A DNA stretch of 55,455 bases from an uncultured Acidimicrobiales bacterium (GCA_938029215.1 CALHFG010000085.1:1-55455), one strand, 5' to 3'; counted from the stretch's first letter, positions 16,328-26,554 are shown. Notes: generated by a model not told the origin, from the letters alone. Made by a program: numbers and translations.

Positions 16328-17302
16328 ATGCGCGTTCTCCCCAAAGCCAATGAGACCTGCTGGTGTGGCAGCGGGAAGAAATACAAGCGCTGCCACAAGC
16401 GGAGCACGGATCCGATCCGTCCCTACTCCTCGGCCCCTCTCCGTCCGGTTCCGGACACCATTGCGAAGCCACCGTGGGCCGATGGTTCCAACCACTATGA
16501 GCGATGGGACGAACCTCACGTCAAGAGCGCCGACGTGATCGAACGGATGCGGCGGACCGGTCGAGAGGCCGCGGATACGCTCGCCTTTCTCGGCACCCTC
16601 GTGCAGCCGGGCGTCACAACCGATCAGATCGACGAAGCGTGCCATAACGCCGCTATCGAGCGGGGGGCCTATCCGAGCCCGCTGCTGTACCCCGGTTCCA
16701 AAGATCCATTTCCCAAGTCCGTGTGCTCATCGGTCAACGAAGTCATATGCCACGGCATTCCGGACAGCCGCCCGCTCGAGGATGGCGACATTTTGAACCT
16801 CGACGTCACCCTCTTCAAAGAGGGTGTGCACGGTGACACGAACGCCACTTTCTTTGTGGGCGATGTCGATGCGCTTTCTCAGCGTCTCGTTCGCGTAACG
16901 AAGGAGTGCACTGAGCGAGGTGTCGCGGCCGCGACTCCCGGCAACCGGATCAACGACATCGGCCGCGCCATTCAAACCCATGCCGAAGCCAACGGGTTTG
17001 GCGTCGTCCGCGACTTCGTAGGGCACGGCATCGGTGAGCAGTTCCACACCGATCTTCAGATCTGTCACTACTTCCACCCGGACCTCAACACCGTGATCGA
17101 GCCGGGCATGACGTTCACGATCGAACCGATGATCACCGTCGGCTCGTGGAAGGGGCGCATGTGGAACGATGCATGGACCGCAGTCACGATCGATGGCGGC
17201 CGCACCGCTCAGTTCGAACACACCGTGCTGATCACCGACGACGGCAACGAGATCTTGACGACCCCTACCGACACCAGCACCCACCCCTACTGGACGCTGT
17301 AG
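16328..17302 (+). CDS. map: Methionine aminopeptidase with N-terminal SEC-C zinc motif
   Basis: Removes the initiator methionine from nascent proteins. A SEC-C motif at about 12-24 (CWCGSGKKYKRCH) is a zinc-binding, ribosome-associated element also found on actinobacterial MetAP1c forms. A linker follows, then the pita-bread catalytic domain from about residue 65. Metal ligands are visible as the Asp pair in LNLDVTLF...HGDTNATF, the His in GHGIGEQFH, the Glu in FTIEPM and the Glu in AQFEHT. The ATG at 16328 is chosen to start just before the SEC-C motif. It stands alone between the TauE-like gene and yqgE. Confidence 0.93.
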   Translation: MRVLPKANETCWCGSGKKYKRCHKRSTDPIRPYSSAPLRPVPDTIAKPPWADGSNHYERWDEPHVKSADVIERMRRTGREAADTLAFLGTLVQPGVTTDQIDEACHNAAIERGAYPSPLLYPGSKDPFPKSVCSSVNEVICHGIPDSRPLEDGDILNLDVTLFKEGVHGDTNATFFVGDVDALSQRLVRVTKECTERGVAAATPGNRINDIGRAIQTHAEANGFGVVRDFVGHGIGEQFHTDLQICHYFHPDLNTVIEPGMTFTIEPMITVGSWKGRMWNDAWTAVTIDGGRTAQFEHTVLITDDGNEILTTPTDTSTHPYWTL

Positions 17303-17368
17303 GCGTCGGTCTCGATACCGGTCATCAGACCTGTCGGTAACCGGTCCGGTTGTCGTTAGATTTGGCTA

Positions 17369-17926
17369 ATGGGGCGTTCGTATGCGGGAGATCTTCTGGT
17401 TTCTCGGCCGGACATGGCTGATCCTAACTTCGACGGGACGATCACCTTCGTACTCGAACACGGCGACGATGGCGCCGTTGGCGTCGTCCTCAATCGCCCG
17501 ACTCCACTGTCGATCACCGACGCCTTTCCCGATTGGTCCGAACTCGTGCCCGCTCCGGCACGGGTCTTCCAGGGCGGACCGGTGCAAACCAACGGGATTA
17601 TCGCATTGGGCCGACACCGGCCTGAGGCCCCGGCCGAAGGTCGATTCGATCTGCCGAGCGGTCTGGTGAGCGTGGATCTCGACCAACAGCCGGCGTTGGC
17701 CAGAGCGTCGGGTCTGCAAGAGATGCGTATCTTCGCCGGTTACGCCGGTTGGGGGACAGGCCAGCTGGAAGGCGAGATTGCGAACCATGCGTGGTGGGTA
17801 CTGCCCGGGTCTGCCGATGATGTTTTCTGTGCCGACCCCGGCCGGTTGTGGGCGAAGGTGTTGAGACGCAGCGGTGGAGAACTGCGTTGGTTCGCCAATC
17901 TGCCCGCTGACCCGTCGGCCAACTAG
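17369..17926 (+). CDS. YqgE/AlgH (DUF179) family protein
   Basis: A 185-residue soluble protein with the DUF179 pattern: GDLLVSRPDMADPNFDGTI at the N-terminus, VGVVLNRPT, VFQGGPVQTNGII, IFAGYAGWGTGQLEGEI and the ANHAWWVLPGSADDVF motif. AlgH/YqgE has been linked to alginate regulation in Pseudomonas, but its biochemical role is not known. It is convergent with the diguanylate cyclase gene, with 3 bases between stops. Confidence 0.92.
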   Translation: MGRSYAGDLLVSRPDMADPNFDGTITFVLEHGDDGAVGVVLNRPTPLSITDAFPDWSELVPAPARVFQGGPVQTNGIIALGRHRPEAPAEGRFDLPSGLVSVDLDQQPALARASGLQEMRIFAGYAGWGTGQLEGEIANHAWWVLPGSADDVFCADPGRLWAKVLRRSGGELRWFANLPADPSAN

Positions 17927-17929
17927 CGT

Positions 17930-19606
17930 CTAGATCGTTCCGACGCTCGGTTGAAACCCGCCGGGCACGAAGCGGTGGTGGTACACCTGGTTTCCACCCT
18001 TTTGCTTCGCTGAATACATCGCCTGGTCGGCCTGCTGGAGGACTTCGTCTGGCGTTGTGCCAACTCCCGCTGCGGCCACGCCGACGCTGGTGCCGAGGTG
18101 GATCACTGCCTCACCGATTCGCAAGGGTTGCGACACCGCACCCACGACCCGATTGGCAAAGGAGTTCACGTCCACGCCGGTGGATGTGTCGAGAACGACG
18201 AGGAACTCGTCGCCACCAAGTCGGCCCACCACATGGGGGCGTTCCACCAGTCGGGTCAGCCTTCGGCCGATCTCGATGAGGACTTGGTCACCGACAAGGT
18301 GGCCGTGTGTATCGTTGGCGGCCTTGAACCCGTCGAGGTCGAGGAACATAAGGGTGAGAGAACCTGCGGCCTTTTGACCGCCCGTTCCGAGTCGCTCATG
18401 CAGAATTCGCATGAGCTGGGCTCGGTTGGCGAGGCCGGTCAAGGCGTCGTGATCGGCTTCCCAGGCAAGGTCCCTTGACCGTTCCTCGAGACGCTGAACC
18501 TCAACTGCGTTGTTGTAGGCGGTGGCTACCTGGGTCGCGTAGAGCTCGAACGAGCGGATGTCGTTGGTCTGCAGAGGGTCGCGGGAGGTTTCGAGCCAGC
18601 CTCGGACGACCAGCGACGTTGTTTCGTCCTCATGCACCGTGACGGCGGCCGCCGAACGGTAGTCGTGAAGATGAAGGACCTGATCGGTGATGAGGGACTC
18701 GCCCATCGATACCTGTACCAACGAATCGGTTTCGATCGCCTTGTCGGTGAGGACCTCAGGACTTGGCATCTGCCGATCGCCCTTGTGAACCGCCGCGAGG
18801 ACCCGGTAGTCGCGAGGTCCAAAGCGTTCGATGATCTCGGCGTCGGTGAACCCGAAGGTCGGTATCTGGGCAACCGCATGGCTCAGCACGGCCAGTGGTT
18901 CATCGATGTCGGCCATGGTCTGGGCACTGTTGGCGATACCACTCAACTGACGGCTTCGGCTTCGTGCCTCGCGCAGTGCCGAGTCGGTACCTTCGACACG
19001 GTCACGAACACTCTTCACAACGACGCCAACGCCGGAGGCAATAATCAGGAGCGCGAAGAGCTGTTGAATGCCCGCTCCGAGAGCGTCGTTGGCGGCTCCC
19101 TCGGTGTCAGCGGACAGAATCGAGAGGCCGAGGTAAGACAGCGACATCGCGAGCCATGCGATCACCGCGGCGAAGGAGCCGTAGTGAATGTTGGCGGTCA
19201 GCATCGGCATGGCCAGCACAAGCCATGCCAGTGGTCCAGCTGCGGTATCCACCAGCAACAACACCATCAAGGCAACGAGCGTGTCCAGGCCCACCCGAAC
19301 CAGTGGATGGAGCAGCCGATCGAGCGAAGAGTTCTCTTCACCCCGCAAACGGATTCCGATGGCCACGATGTATCCGAGGGCAATCACGACCAGACCGACT
19401 CTGACGTCTGAGCCGATCTGCTGATCACCGGCACCGAAGCGGGTCGTAAGTAGGATGATCAGGAAAAACAGTGTCAGCAGACGCACGGGATCCAGGGCGC
19501 GTTCGAGCACGCTGACCGCCGAGGATGTATCCCCATTGAAGGTGCCGCTGCTATCCATCCTTGGACCTGTCGGCGCCTTGGGCCGGCGATTGAAGTATTT
19601 GAGCAC
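17930..19606 (-). CDS. Membrane diguanylate cyclase (GGDEF)
   Basis: Makes cyclic di-GMP. About six membrane helices (residues 30-200) are followed by a coiled coil (200-235), a GAF-like sensory region (240-395) and a GGDEF domain (405-556). The intact active-site loop VGRLGGDEFLVVLD is near residue 463; an RxxD inhibitory site is not obvious. No EAL domain is present. The start is uncertain. GTG 19606 is preferred because AGGAAAG precedes it; ATG 19558 is the alternative. The gene is divergent from the kinase-like/surface-protein pair across about 130 bases, which raises the possibility of a shared control region linking c-di-GMP to surface properties. Confidence 0.88.
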   Translation of the reverse strand: MLKYFNRRPKAPTGPRMDSSGTFNGDTSSAVSVLERALDPVRLLTLFFLIILLTTRFGAGDQQIGSDVRVGLVVIALGYIVAIGIRLRGEENSSLDRLLHPLVRVGLDTLVALMVLLLVDTAAGPLAWLVLAMPMLTANIHYGSFAAVIAWLAMSLSYLGLSILSADTEGAANDALGAGIQQLFALLIIASGVGVVVKSVRDRVEGTDSALREARSRSRQLSGIANSAQTMADIDEPLAVLSHAVAQIPTFGFTDAEIIERFGPRDYRVLAAVHKGDRQMPSPEVLTDKAIETDSLVQVSMGESLITDQVLHLHDYRSAAAVTVHEDETTSLVVRGWLETSRDPLQTNDIRSFELYATQVATAYNNAVEVQRLEERSRDLAWEADHDALTGLANRAQLMRILHERLGTGGQKAAGSLTLMFLDLDGFKAANDTHGHLVGDQVLIEIGRRLTRLVERPHVVGRLGGDEFLVVLDTSTGVDVNSFANRVVGAVSQPLRIGEAVIHLGTSVGVAAAGVGTTPDEVLQQADQAMYSAKQKGGNQVYHHRFVPGGFQPSVGTI

Positions 19607-19740
19607 TTCTTTCCTGTTGCTGTGCTTCGACTTGTTCCTGGTCCGGTCGATTGGTCCGGTAGTTGCACTTGGAGGCGCGGCCGTTCCGCGAGATTGTCGC
19701 GAAGGCTCACATCCTGACACCGAAGGCCGAAAGACTTGGG

Positions 19741-21132
19741 ATGAGCGAGATTACCAATGCCGAAGTAGAGGCGAATTCTCTACGTTCGGATTCAACCGGT
19801 ATTGCGTCTGGACTGACGCTTAGCGACCTCGCTCGGCCGCGCATTCGAAGCCGTAGCGCGATGCTGGTCGCCGTAGCTGTTGGTCTTGCCCTCTTCGTTT
19901 TGGTCGCATCGGCGTTCTCGGTGGCCGCAGAATCTCGGGTGGTCGCCACGAAATCTAACCAGCTTCATTCCTGCGACGAGGTGCTCCGGTCCGCGATCAC
20001 CGTTCGATCTCAACTCGGCTCAGCCGTGAACTTTGCTCAGCTGGATCGGACACAAAACACTGACTCCAGCCGCATCATCAACCAAGCCGTCGGCGATGCT
20101 CGGCAGTCGCTGCAGGAAATGTCGGCAGCCCAAGGCTGTGTCGAGGTCGAGGGGGAGAGCACCCTCATGGGCTCGGACTTCTCTGTCACCGCGGCCACCG
20201 TTGCGAACCTTTTGGACAACGGCGGTGAGCAGCAGCAGGAACAAGCCCGCGAGCTTCTCGTGGGCGATATGAACGATCAGTACACCAGTCTGGTTGAACG
20301 TCTGATCGACGAACGACAAACGTTGGTGGAGTCCTTAACCGAGGCGGATGAGAATCTCGGGAGGCTCGGTGCCCTCGCCACGTTCATCATCGCGTTCTTT
20401 GTTCCCACGGTTGCGATGTTCGTCTACCGACAGATCACCCGTCGTCAACGTGAGACGATCGAGCTCGCTCGACTACTCAGCGAAGCCCGCGCCGGAATGG
20501 ACTGGCGAAGCGACTTGATTCACAGCGCCGCAGCCATGGCAGAGGAAGAAGCTGAGGGCCTTCCTGTGTCGTCTATGACCACCACCTTGCGGTCAAGACT
20601 GCACGACCTTGACTTCTTGGTCGGTGCCACTGCGTTGGGGCACGGCTATACCTTCGAGGCCCTCACCGTGGCACAGCTTCGAGATGAAATCCAAGCTTCG
20701 TGGCCATCGCTCGTGAGCGTTGCCGGCGACGGCAGCGACATTCTTTGGGGAGATCGTCGGGCGATTCTTCTTCTGTGCAACGACATTGTTCGCAACGCTC
20801 AACGGCGCGGCGCGAAGCGGGTGCTGATCAGTGGAGGACTGGACAGCGACGGCGTCTGGATCGCCATCACCGACAACGGAACCCAACTCGACCAGGAGTC
20901 GGTAAAAGCCATCCTTCAGTCGCCGAGCTTGGTGGATGCAACCGACGAACACCTCGCCAAGCGCCTCGACCCGGATACTTCACTGGTACTGATACTTGGC
21001 CGGATGATTGCGCCGGCGTTGGGTGGCAGCTTCTGGAGTGACAGCGTGGGAACCAACACCCGCTGCACGCTACGACTTCCTAGCGCTCGGATCCGCAAGT
21101 CGGCGGCGCCCAAGTTGTCGACCGCGAGGTAG
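19741..21132 (+). CDS. Histidine-kinase-like membrane protein with degenerate kinase core
   Basis: A 463-residue protein. A membrane helix at 41-61 is followed by a helical extracytoplasmic sensor (62-210), a second helix (211-231) and a cytoplasmic region. The C-terminal 150 residues look like an HATPase fold: NDIVRNAQRRGAKRVLI as N-box, WIAITDNGTQLD as G1-box, then SLVLILGRMIAPALGGSFW and a final TRCTLRLPSA strand. No normal H-box precedes it; the only nearby candidate is the His in WRSDLIHSAAAMAEEE. It may be a pseudokinase or an anti-sigma-like ATPase. The stop is 3 bases before the start of the giant surface-protein gene. Confidence 0.7.
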   Translation: MSEITNAEVEANSLRSDSTGIASGLTLSDLARPRIRSRSAMLVAVAVGLALFVLVASAFSVAAESRVVATKSNQLHSCDEVLRSAITVRSQLGSAVNFAQLDRTQNTDSSRIINQAVGDARQSLQEMSAAQGCVEVEGESTLMGSDFSVTAATVANLLDNGGEQQQEQARELLVGDMNDQYTSLVERLIDERQTLVESLTEADENLGRLGALATFIIAFFVPTVAMFVYRQITRRQRETIELARLLSEARAGMDWRSDLIHSAAAMAEEEAEGLPVSSMTTTLRSRLHDLDFLVGATALGHGYTFEALTVAQLRDEIQASWPSLVSVAGDGSDILWGDRRAILLLCNDIVRNAQRRGAKRVLISGGLDSDGVWIAITDNGTQLDQESVKAILQSPSLVDATDEHLAKRLDPDTSLVLILGRMIAPALGGSFWSDSVGTNTRCTLRLPSARIRKSAAPKLSTAR

Positions 21133-21135
21133 GCC

Positions 21136-24100
21136 ATGTCTGGCAGGCTCCTGAGCGGGCTGAGCGGCTGGCGGGGGATCACCGTCTGGACAGGAGCACT
21201 CGTTGCGCTGTTGTCCTCGATCTTTGCAGGCGCTCTGTTTGTCTCCGCGATGGGTGCCAACGACATCGAGGCTCGGGTGTTCGTAGATCTTGCGGGTGAC
21301 CAGCTTCTCGATGGTGTCGTAGGGGATGGTCAGAATCCAGCTGCGGCCGGTGTCACCGTTCGACTTTGGGTTGACGATGGTCCCAGTATTGGACAGCCTG
21401 ACGCTGGTGACGCCGTCGTCGGTGTGTTCACGACCGATGCCAGCGGGGTGATCCTCGCACCCAGTCTCAGTCCCTCGAGGCAGTACTGGGTTGCCGTCGA
21501 TTCGACCACGGTTTCCGCGCCCTCAGGCATCAGCGGGGCGACGCCGGTTGCGGAACAAACCTACGGCCCCGTGGGTTCTGTCACCGACCTCGCCGGGACG
21601 ATCGCAACCGCGAACGGCCCCTTGTACGGTGGCCGGGATCCGTTATCGGATGATGTTCGCGCCGACCAGGCGGCGTTCGCACAGTCGATCGCCCTGGCAA
21701 ATCCCGGTGACCCGGCTCTCGACTTCGGTTTCAGTTTTAATGTCGTGACCAACACCGAACCCAACGCCGTCCAGGGGTCGCTTCGGCAGTTTGTTGCCAA
21801 CGCCAACACCATCGTGGGACCCAACGCCATGAGGTTTGTGCCGTCGGTTCCTACCAATGACACCGATGGCGGATCCAATAGCTGGTGGACAGTCGGCGGT
21901 ACCGGTGATCTGGTTGTTAACGACGCCGACACCGACATTGACGGGACATCGTTCGGCGCCGATGGGTCGTTGCTCGACCCGAATGGAGGCACGATTTCGG
22001 CCAACGCGGGGACACCGGTTGGCAGTCGGACAGCGACGTTGCCACTTCTCGGCCGCCCCGAACTGCAGATCGACGCACGAGTTCTCGCAACATCTGCAGG
22101 CGGACTCATTCCGCACCGAATGACGGTCCGGAGTGTTCACGTCGGCGGAGGGTCCTCCTCGAGTGCGATCCAAGTCACCGGCGCCCCGGCATCAGTGATC
22201 GCCGACGTCGTCGTCACGAATGTTGTGGTGGGTACGGTCGACCCGTCGACCACTGCGCCCAGGAGCGGCAGTCCAGCGTTCCTGGTGAGAGCGGCCGATG
22301 CTCCGGGCTTTACGCTCCAAGACAGCTTTCTTACCGGTCCTACCAGTACGTTCGTCGAGTTTCTGGCGTCTCCGGCGGTCCGTGTCATCGGCAACGAAAT
22401 GGTGACGGCGGGCCTCGACGGATTTAATGTCAACTCGCCCGGAATGACGGTGCAGGGGAACAGGATGTCCGGAGTCCTCGACTACTGCATCGACAACTTC
22501 GACCTGAACACCTCGATTGAAGACAACCTCTTTATCGGGTGCGGCGACTCCGTCGGTCAAAGCGGAGGAATCAGGGTGGGCGACGGATCAGCAACGATCC
22601 GGTTCAACCAGTTTCTCGCGAACAATGGCCCCGGAATCGTGGTGGCTGGCGAGAACAACTCGGAGGGCCGCAACGCCGGGCTGGCCGTGATCTCCCAAAA
22701 CGAAATGACAGACAACGCGGGCCCCGCCATCGACCTCCACGGCCCGACCAACAACAATTTCGTCAATGGCGATGGCATTACGTTGAATGATGGACTCGTG
22801 ACGCCGAACGCGGGCAACCAGTTCATCGACTACCCGGTTCTCGTTGACATCACCGGTTCACCCACGCCTGGGTTTGTGACGGTGACCGGCACAGCCTGTG
22901 CTGGGTGTGTTGTTGAGATCTTTGAGTCATCGGTGGGTGCAGGTGACACGGCAGCTTCAGGCCTGGCACATGGCGAGGGCTCCCGCTTCTTGGGTACTTC
23001 CACAGCCAATGGCGCCGGAGCGTTCTCCGTCGACGTACCCACCGCAGGCCTCGCGAGCGTCACCGCAACTGCGACCGACACGGCCCTCGGTGTCACCAGC
23101 GAGTTCGCGCAGAATCGTGGCCTCGAGGTTCTTAGTGGTCGGGTATTGATCGATCCAGATGGAGATGCTGATCTTGTTGACGCGCTCCCGGTCGGCGGCG
23201 CAACGGTGCGGGTCTACCGAGATGTCACATCGGATGCTCCCGGCCCCGAGACTCCCGCCGCATCCGATCCGCTGTTGGCAACCCTCACCACGGGTGCCGA
23301 TGGTCGCTGGACATTCCCGGATGCACTGACTGGGGCGTTCTGGGTCACTATCGACTCTCGAACCATCGACCCCCCGGTGCTCAATACCGGGTCGGTGCCA
23401 TCCGACGTGTGGGCTGAGCAAACCTTCGGCCCAACCGGAAGTCTTCGTGCCGACCGTCTTGGCGGCACGGAGACGACCTCGGTCGATGGTCCAGTCGTCG
23501 GTGGCGCCCGCGGAGATGGCATCGATGACGCAACGAGTCTCGTCACGGCTGAACACCTATTCCGGATCGATTCCGCAACACCCCGGCTCGACCTCGATAC
23601 CGGTTTCTCCTTCAATGTGGTAAGCAACCTGCTGGGCGGCGACGCATCCGATTTTGACCCCGCCGGACGGTCGGTACAGGGCTCGCTGAGACAGTTCATC
23701 CAAAACGCAAACGCAATCGACGGACCAAACACCATGCGGTTCGTGCCAACAGTGCCCACCAACACCCTGGCATCGCCGAACCGCTGGTGGCGTCAGTCCG
23801 TATCGGTCGCGCTTCCTCAGATCACCGATCAAGGCACCACGATCTCCGGTGAGGCGCGTCGCTACGATCTGCCACGAGCGGCCTATGACCCCAGCGGCGG
23901 TGCGTTCCGGCCAGCGTCAGTAGCCGGCCGCCGCGACGTGGCAATAGCCCGCCTCGATACCCCCGAGCTCGAACTTTGGGGAAATCGAGCCACTGACCCT
24001 GGCATGGATGGCTTCAGAGTCCGAGCCGCCGATGCGGAGATTCGCGGCATCGCGATGATCGGCTTTCAGACGGCCATCTCTATCGACGCTGGTGCGTCGG

Positions 24101-26547
24101 GTCCTGGCGCCGCCACGGTTGTGGACAACGTCATCGGGTTCGATCTGGCCACGGGGTCAGACCCCGGAGCATCTAATCGCAACGAGAACGCCGTGGTGAT
24201 CGATGCGGCTTCGAGCGCCACGATCAGCCACAACGGTCTCGGCTGGTCGGCCCGATCGATGGTGGGTGTTTTCACCGGGTCCTCGGTGATCGTTGAGCAG
24301 AACCACATTGAAGAGGTCAGTTTGTCAAACGTTGGCAACGACGGCGTTGTCTTTGCCGACGGCTCGTCGGGCACCGTCAACGAGAACATTTTCGATGGAA
24401 TGCAGGCCTACGGGGTCGATCTGTTCCGGACGACTGCAGCGGTCTCGATTCGCGACAACACCTTCCGACGCTACGGCCTTGCCGGCGCCGAACAGGGTGC
24501 CATTCGAGTCTTCGGAACCGGTAGCCAGATTTTCGACAATCACTTCACCGATGGCGTCGGGGCGCCGGTGCTCGTTGTAGGGGACAGGCTCGCGCTACCT
24601 GATCCGGCCCGTCCAGGCCAGCAGGCCACGATCCGGCTGAACTCATTTGGCACGCTGATCGACGGTGCTGCTGCCGCCGCAGCGATCGATCTTGCCACGG
24701 CCGCTGGACTTGAATCACCGGACGGACCCACACCCAACGACGGTGTAGACGGTTGTGGCTTGACTCCCGGATCGGGCAACGGCGGGCTCGACTATCCCGA
24801 CCTACGTGTGGAGATCCAGGGAGCTAGCTGGGTGGTTACGGGCACCGCTTGTCCGAACGCCCAGATCGATGTTTACGTCGGCGATAATTCCAGCGGCCAT
24901 CCGACCGTCCCGGCAGTGCAGACTGCGGCCAACGGTGCTGGAGTAGTGAACACCACAATAGCCATCAGCAACCCCACACTCCTGGCGGCGACCCACTCGA
25001 CCGCCATTCAGACTGACGGAACCGGCTCGACCTCAGAGTTCGCTCCGGTTGTTCCGATCGACACCGACGTTCCCCCGACAATCACCAATCCCGGCCCCCA
25101 GTCGGCGACCGAGTTCGTGCCGTTCACCCTGGCCGTCGTTGGCTCAGACCCCGATAGCACCGAGGTTTGGTCGGTCGTTGGTCCACCGGGGCTGACGATC
25201 GACTCGTCCACCGGAGTCATTTCTTGGACGCCAGCCGAGACCGATGGCGGCACGACCCCGGCCGTCACCGTTCGTCTCACCGGAGGTCCGGTCACGGTCG
25301 AAGAGACCTTTACCATCACGGTGGCAGAAGATACGCCGGCTCCCACGATCACTGCGCCGCCACCACAAACGATCACCGTCGGCCAGACGGCGACACTTCC
25401 GTTCACCGCTACCGACGCCACCGGCTTCTCCGTCATCGCTGGTCCCGCTGGAACAGCTGTTGATGGGTTTGGCGTGGCGACGTGGACCGCAACTGCAGCA
25501 GAGGCCGGCACAAGCCAGACCATCACCGTTCAAGCGATTGGTCCAGGAGGCTCGGCCTCGGCCTCGGTGATCGTCACGGTTGCATCAGTCAATGGACCTC
25601 CCACCGTCGACCCAGTTGCCGACGTATCGGTTGAGGTCGGTGGAGACATCACGGTTCAGATCAGCGCAACCGATCCCGATGGCCCCCTGTCCTACGTTGT
25701 GCTGGCGGGCCCCGCCGGTCTAACCGTGAACTCGCTGGGAGTGGTGGATTGGACGAACGCCTCGCCAGTTGGTCCTCAGACCGTCACGGTGCGTGTGAGC
25801 GACAGCGGATCGCCCGCGCTCTCATCCGATGTGTCCTTCACTGTTCGAGTCATCCCGCCTCCGACCACGACTCCTCCGACCACGACTCCTCCTGTTACCG
25901 CTGGCCCCACAACCACGCTCACTACCGCGCCAACTACGGGGTCCACCACGCTGGAGTCGACATCGACGACCGAGGCCAGCACGACAACAACGGCGCTGCC
26001 ATCCACCTCGAGCACCTCTGTCCCAGTGGCAACGACCGCACCGAACCCGCCCAGTACCACCCCACCGACTCTGGAGCCACTTCCGATCGATGAGACCGCG
26101 ATCAATGTCCCGGTTCCCCAGTTTGATCTCCCCGACAACGGCTCAGCCGAGCCGACGCTTTCGGTAGTGAACGGCATTCCTTCGCTTTTGCAGGCACCGG
26201 GAGCGATAGCTATTCCTCCCGCCACTGTCGGCCTGGCTGGCGCCTGGATATTCGTGTTGGGCGTCCCGCTGGTGTTGTGGGAACGTAAACGCGCCGTGAG
26301 CCGTGTTGCTGGCGTTGACGCTGGCGAGACGTTGCCGGCCTACGCCACCCGCAACAGCACCTATCCGTTCTCATTCCTTCGAGCCGACGCTCCGATGCTG
26401 TGGTCCCGTTACCGGTTCATGGGGCTGGGCGAGGGCCTCCGGGTCAAGATCGAGTCGCCGGTTGGGCCGGTGTGGGTCGAACGCAAGCACCTTCGACCAC
26501 TCCATGAACCCATCGAAGACCGCGAGCGACGCTGGTACGGCGACTGA
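21136..26547 (+). CDS. Giant membrane-anchored surface protein (beta-helix, Ig-like, Thr/Pro stalk)
   Basis: An 1803-residue protein with an N-terminal signal/anchor (14-42). Two tandem copies follow of an SdrD-B-like region plus a right-handed beta-helix region. The second begins near residue 668, and both share FSFNVV(T/S)N...VQGSLRQF...NAN...MRFVP.VPTN. Three Ig-like PIG-type repeats lie at about 1312-1575, then a Thr/Ser/Pro stalk (1575-1655, probably glycosylated), a membrane helix near 1698-1716 (AWIFVLGVPLVLWERKR) and an 85-residue cytoplasmic tail. No LPXTG is present. GAGGTAGG precedes the ATG. Likely role: adhesin or cell-surface filament; the substrate is unknown. Close spacing suggests cotranscription with the kinase-like gene. 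Confidence 0.8.
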   Translation: MSGRLLSGLSGWRGITVWTGALVALLSSIFAGALFVSAMGANDIEARVFVDLAGDQLLDGVVGDGQNPAAAGVTVRLWVDDGPSIGQPDAGDAVVGVFTTDASGVILAPSLSPSRQYWVAVDSTTVSAPSGISGATPVAEQTYGPVGSVTDLAGTIATANGPLYGGRDPLSDDVRADQAAFAQSIALANPGDPALDFGFSFNVVTNTEPNAVQGSLRQFVANANTIVGPNAMRFVPSVPTNDTDGGSNSWWTVGGTGDLVVNDADTDIDGTSFGADGSLLDPNGGTISANAGTPVGSRTATLPLLGRPELQIDARVLATSAGGLIPHRMTVRSVHVGGGSSSSAIQVTGAPASVIADVVVTNVVVGTVDPSTTAPRSGSPAFLVRAADAPGFTLQDSFLTGPTSTFVEFLASPAVRVIGNEMVTAGLDGFNVNSPGMTVQGNRMSGVLDYCIDNFDLNTSIEDNLFIGCGDSVGQSGGIRVGDGSATIRFNQFLANNGPGIVVAGENNSEGRNAGLAVISQNEMTDNAGPAIDLHGPTNNNFVNGDGITLNDGLVTPNAGNQFIDYPVLVDITGSPTPGFVTVTGTACAGCVVEIFESSVGAGDTAASGLAHGEGSRFLGTSTANGAGAFSVDVPTAGLASVTATATDTALGVTSEFAQNRGLEVLSGRVLIDPDGDADLVDALPVGGATVRVYRDVTSDAPGPETPAASDPLLATLTTGADGRWTFPDALTGAFWVTIDSRTIDPPVLNTGSVPSDVWAEQTFGPTGSLRADRLGGTETTSVDGPVVGGARGDGIDDATSLVTAEHLFRIDSATPRLDLDTGFSFNVVSNLLGGDASDFDPAGRSVQGSLRQFIQNANAIDGPNTMRFVPTVPTNTLASPNRWWRQSVSVALPQITDQGTTISGEARRYDLPRAAYDPSGGAFRPASVAGRRDVAIARLDTPELELWGNRATDPGMDGFRVRAADAEIRGIAMIGFQTAISIDAGASGPGAATVVDNVIGFDLATGSDPGASNRNENAVVIDAASSATISHNGLGWSARSMVGVFTGSSVIVEQNHIEEVSLSNVGNDGVVFADGSSGTVNENIFDGMQAYGVDLFRTTAAVSIRDNTFRRYGLAGAEQGAIRVFGTGSQIFDNHFTDGVGAPVLVVGDRLALPDPARPGQQATIRLNSFGTLIDGAAAAAAIDLATAAGLESPDGPTPNDGVDGCGLTPGSGNGGLDYPDLRVEIQGASWVVTGTACPNAQIDVYVGDNSSGHPTVPAVQTAANGAGVVNTTIAISNPTLLAATHSTAIQTDGTGSTSEFAPVVPIDTDVPPTITNPGPQSATEFVPFTLAVVGSDPDSTEVWSVVGPPGLTIDSSTGVISWTPAETDGGTTPAVTVRLTGGPVTVEETFTITVAEDTPAPTITAPPPQTITVGQTATLPFTATDATGFSVIAGPAGTAVDGFGVATWTATAAEAGTSQTITVQAIGPGGSASASVIVTVASVNGPPTVDPVADVSVEVGGDITVQISATDPDGPLSYVVLAGPAGLTVNSLGVVDWTNASPVGPQTVTVRVSDSGSPALSSDVSFTVRVIPPPTTTPPTTTPPVTAGPTTTLTTAPTTGSTTLESTSTTEASTTTTALPSTSSTSVPVATTAPNPPSTTPPTLEPLPIDETAINVPVPQFDLPDNGSAEPTLSVVNGIPSLLQAPGAIAIPPATVGLAGAWIFVLGVPLVLWERKRAVSRVAGVDAGETLPAYATRNSTYPFSFLRADAPMLWSRYRFMGLGEGLRVKIESPVGPVWVERKHLRPLHEPIEDRERRWYGD

Positions 26548-26554
26548 TCGGCCT

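Noticed and set aside
15713..16645. 310-residue minus-strand open frame across the TauE-like gene and map
   Set aside because: Histidine/Arg-rich antisense composition with no motif; both sense genes are well supported.
25855..26100. Thr/Pro-rich stretch as a possible tandem DNA repeat array
   Set aside because: ACC/ACG/CCG codon repetition is irregular and explained by a low-complexity stalk in the surface protein.
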